From Hungatella sp. UBA5982 (lineage in GTDB: Bacteria; Bacillota; Clostridia; Lachnospirales; Lachnospiraceae): a stretch of DNA of 7,098 nucleotides. The translations under genes and the position numbers were made by a program. Location: NCBI GenBank assembly GCA_002429965.1, contig DJBG01000242.1, positions 13,213 to 20,310 on the forward strand. Direction: 5' to 3'. Of this stretch, positions 6,408-7,098 are shown piece by piece. The notes under the pieces are model-generated. The model did no database searches. It saw only the letters and a program-made list of their open reading frames with translations, and was not told where the DNA came from. Each line of letters starts with the position of its first letter. The first letter of the stretch is position 1.

Positions 6408-6833
6408 ATGATATTGCTTGACTATAAAGACCGCAGGCCAATATACGAGCAGGTTGTGGATAAGCTGAAGGATCTTATGATATGCGGCGCATTGGATCAG
6501 GATGCCCAGCTGCCGTCTGTCCGTGCTTTAGCAACAGATTTATCTATTAACCCAAATACCATTCAGAGAGCTTATGCGGAGCTGGAACGAAGAGGGTTCA
6601 TCTATTCCGTCAAAGGAAGAGGCAGCTTCGTGGCGGATACCAGTTCCATTCGGGCGCTTAAGAACAGTGAGCTGAAAAAGGATCTTGCAAGCTGGATTCA
6701 GGAAGCTAAACGGGCAGGTCTGACAGAGGATAAGGCTCATACATGGGTCGCTGAGGAATGGGTGATACAGGAATATTTGACAGGGGAGGAGAGAGAGGAT
6801 GATAAAAGCAGAGAATCTGACAAAAAGATTTGA
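6408..6833 (+). CDS. GntR family transcriptional regulator, YtrA subfamily
   Basis: The protein has 141 residues. The N-terminal winged helix-turn-helix (about 9-76) shows [14 protein letters not shown], the recognition region [22 protein letters not shown] (35-56) and the wing [17 protein letters not shown] (61-77). The remaining 64 residues form a short, charged, helical C-terminus, typical of the YtrA subfamily, which lacks a large effector domain. The start is the ATG at 6408, behind AGGAGG (6396-6401) with six bases between. A longer reading from TTG at 6339 is rejected because it starts inside the promoter and terminator. The gene heads an operon with an ABC ATPase, overlapping it by 35 bases. 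This is the standard YtrA arrangement, in which the repressor controls an exporter or envelope-stress ABC transporter. The inducing signal cannot be read from the sequence. Confidence 0.94.
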   Translation: MILLDYKDRRPIYEQVVDKLKDLMICGALDQDAQLPSVRALATDLSINPNTIQRAYAELERRGFIYSVKGRGSFVADTSSIRALKNSELKKDLASWIQEAKRAGLTEDKAHTWVAEEWVIQEYLTGEEREDDKSRESDKKI

Positions 6834-7098
6834 CGATATAGTGGCAGTGGACCGTGTTAGCGCACAGATACGGGAAGGAAGCGTATTTGGCCTTATTGGA
6901 ACCAATGGAGCGGGAAAAAGTACCTTTCTGAGAATGCTGAGCGGCATTTTAAAACCTGATGAAGGAAGCGTTACCATAGATGGAGAACAGATTTTTGAAA
7001 ATGAAAAGGTAAAAGGCCGGTTTTTTTATATTTCCGATGACCAGTACTATTTTAACAACGCTTCTCCTGTTGATATGATGGAGTTTTACAGCAGGATC
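6799..7098 (+). CDS. ABC transporter ATP-binding protein, N-terminal part
   Basis: One hundred codons are visible and the frame is open to the right edge. The protein begins [20 protein letters not shown], a typical ABC opening with an aromatic A-loop position. Walker A is GTNGAGKST at residues 34-42, followed by [20 protein letters not shown] (44-63). The Q-loop region reads [11 protein letters not shown] (75-85): the usual Gln after Y-x-P is replaced, with Ser-Asp-Asp in its place and Gln82 slightly later. Signature, Walker B and H-loop are beyond the window. The ATG at 6799 lies inside the GntR gene in another frame, nine bases after GGGGAGG (6783-6789), pointing to translational coupling. 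Context suggests a YtrB-like ATPase of a GntR-controlled exporter whose permease gene should follow. The substrate is unknown. Confidence 0.93.
   Translation, partial: MIKAENLTKRFDDIVAVDRVSAQIREGSVFGLIGTNGAGKSTFLRMLSGILKPDEGSVTIDGEQIFENEKVKGRFFYISDDQYYFNNASPVDMMEFYSRI

Noticed and set aside
6540..6977. Minus-strand open frame of 145 codons across GntR and ABC genes
   Set aside because: Both plus-strand genes have clear family motifs and ribosome binding sites; the antisense frame has neither.

Overview
The window looks like chromosomal DNA of a low-to-moderate GC, anaerobic Firmicute, most likely a Lachnospiraceae-type Clostridium (inference). The basis is a clostridial-length pyruvate:ferredoxin oxidoreductase, strong AGGAGG ribosome binding sites, compact hairpin-plus-T terminators, a VanW/G5-type envelope protein and a YtrA-type GntR/ABC operon. 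I see no phage, IS element, CRISPR array, tRNA or rRNA.

Layout, left to right. (1) Bases 1-899 hold the C-terminal 298 residues of a VanW-family envelope protein, closed by a terminator at 920-953. (2) A sigma-A-type promoter (999-1026) with a small palindrome just downstream drives a monocistronic PFOR gene (1097-4636). Its real start is 69 bases inside the longest open frame. Two hairpins follow it, and the second has T-runs on both strands, so it can also serve the convergent gene. (3) A small DUF805 membrane protein lies on the minus strand (4786-5127). (4) A very AT-rich divergent intergenic region (5128-5443) carries tentative promoters for the genes on either side. (5) A 291-residue protein with an acidic disordered N-terminus and two tandem DUF4397-like units occupies 5444-6319. 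(6) Its terminator hairpin physically contains the -35 box of the next promoter, which is near consensus (TTGACA, 17 bp, TATACT). This promoter has a palindromic operator candidate at the transcription start. It drives a YtrA-subfamily GntR repressor (6408-6833), which overlaps by 35 bases an ABC transporter ATPase that runs off the right edge (6799-7098).

Functionally the window is a set of independent transcription units. PFOR is core energy metabolism (pyruvate to acetyl-CoA, CO2 and reduced ferredoxin). The VanW and DUF805 proteins are envelope-associated. The GntR/ABC pair looks like an autoregulated exporter or envelope-stress operon whose membrane subunit should lie beyond the window. 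I do not see a clear new multi-gene system. The most worthwhile oddities are the terminator/promoter overlap at 6329-6367, the GTAT/ATAC operator cluster beside it, the duplicated cysteine-bearing DUF4397 protein, the Q-loop departure in the ABC ATPase, and the palindrome in the PFOR leader.
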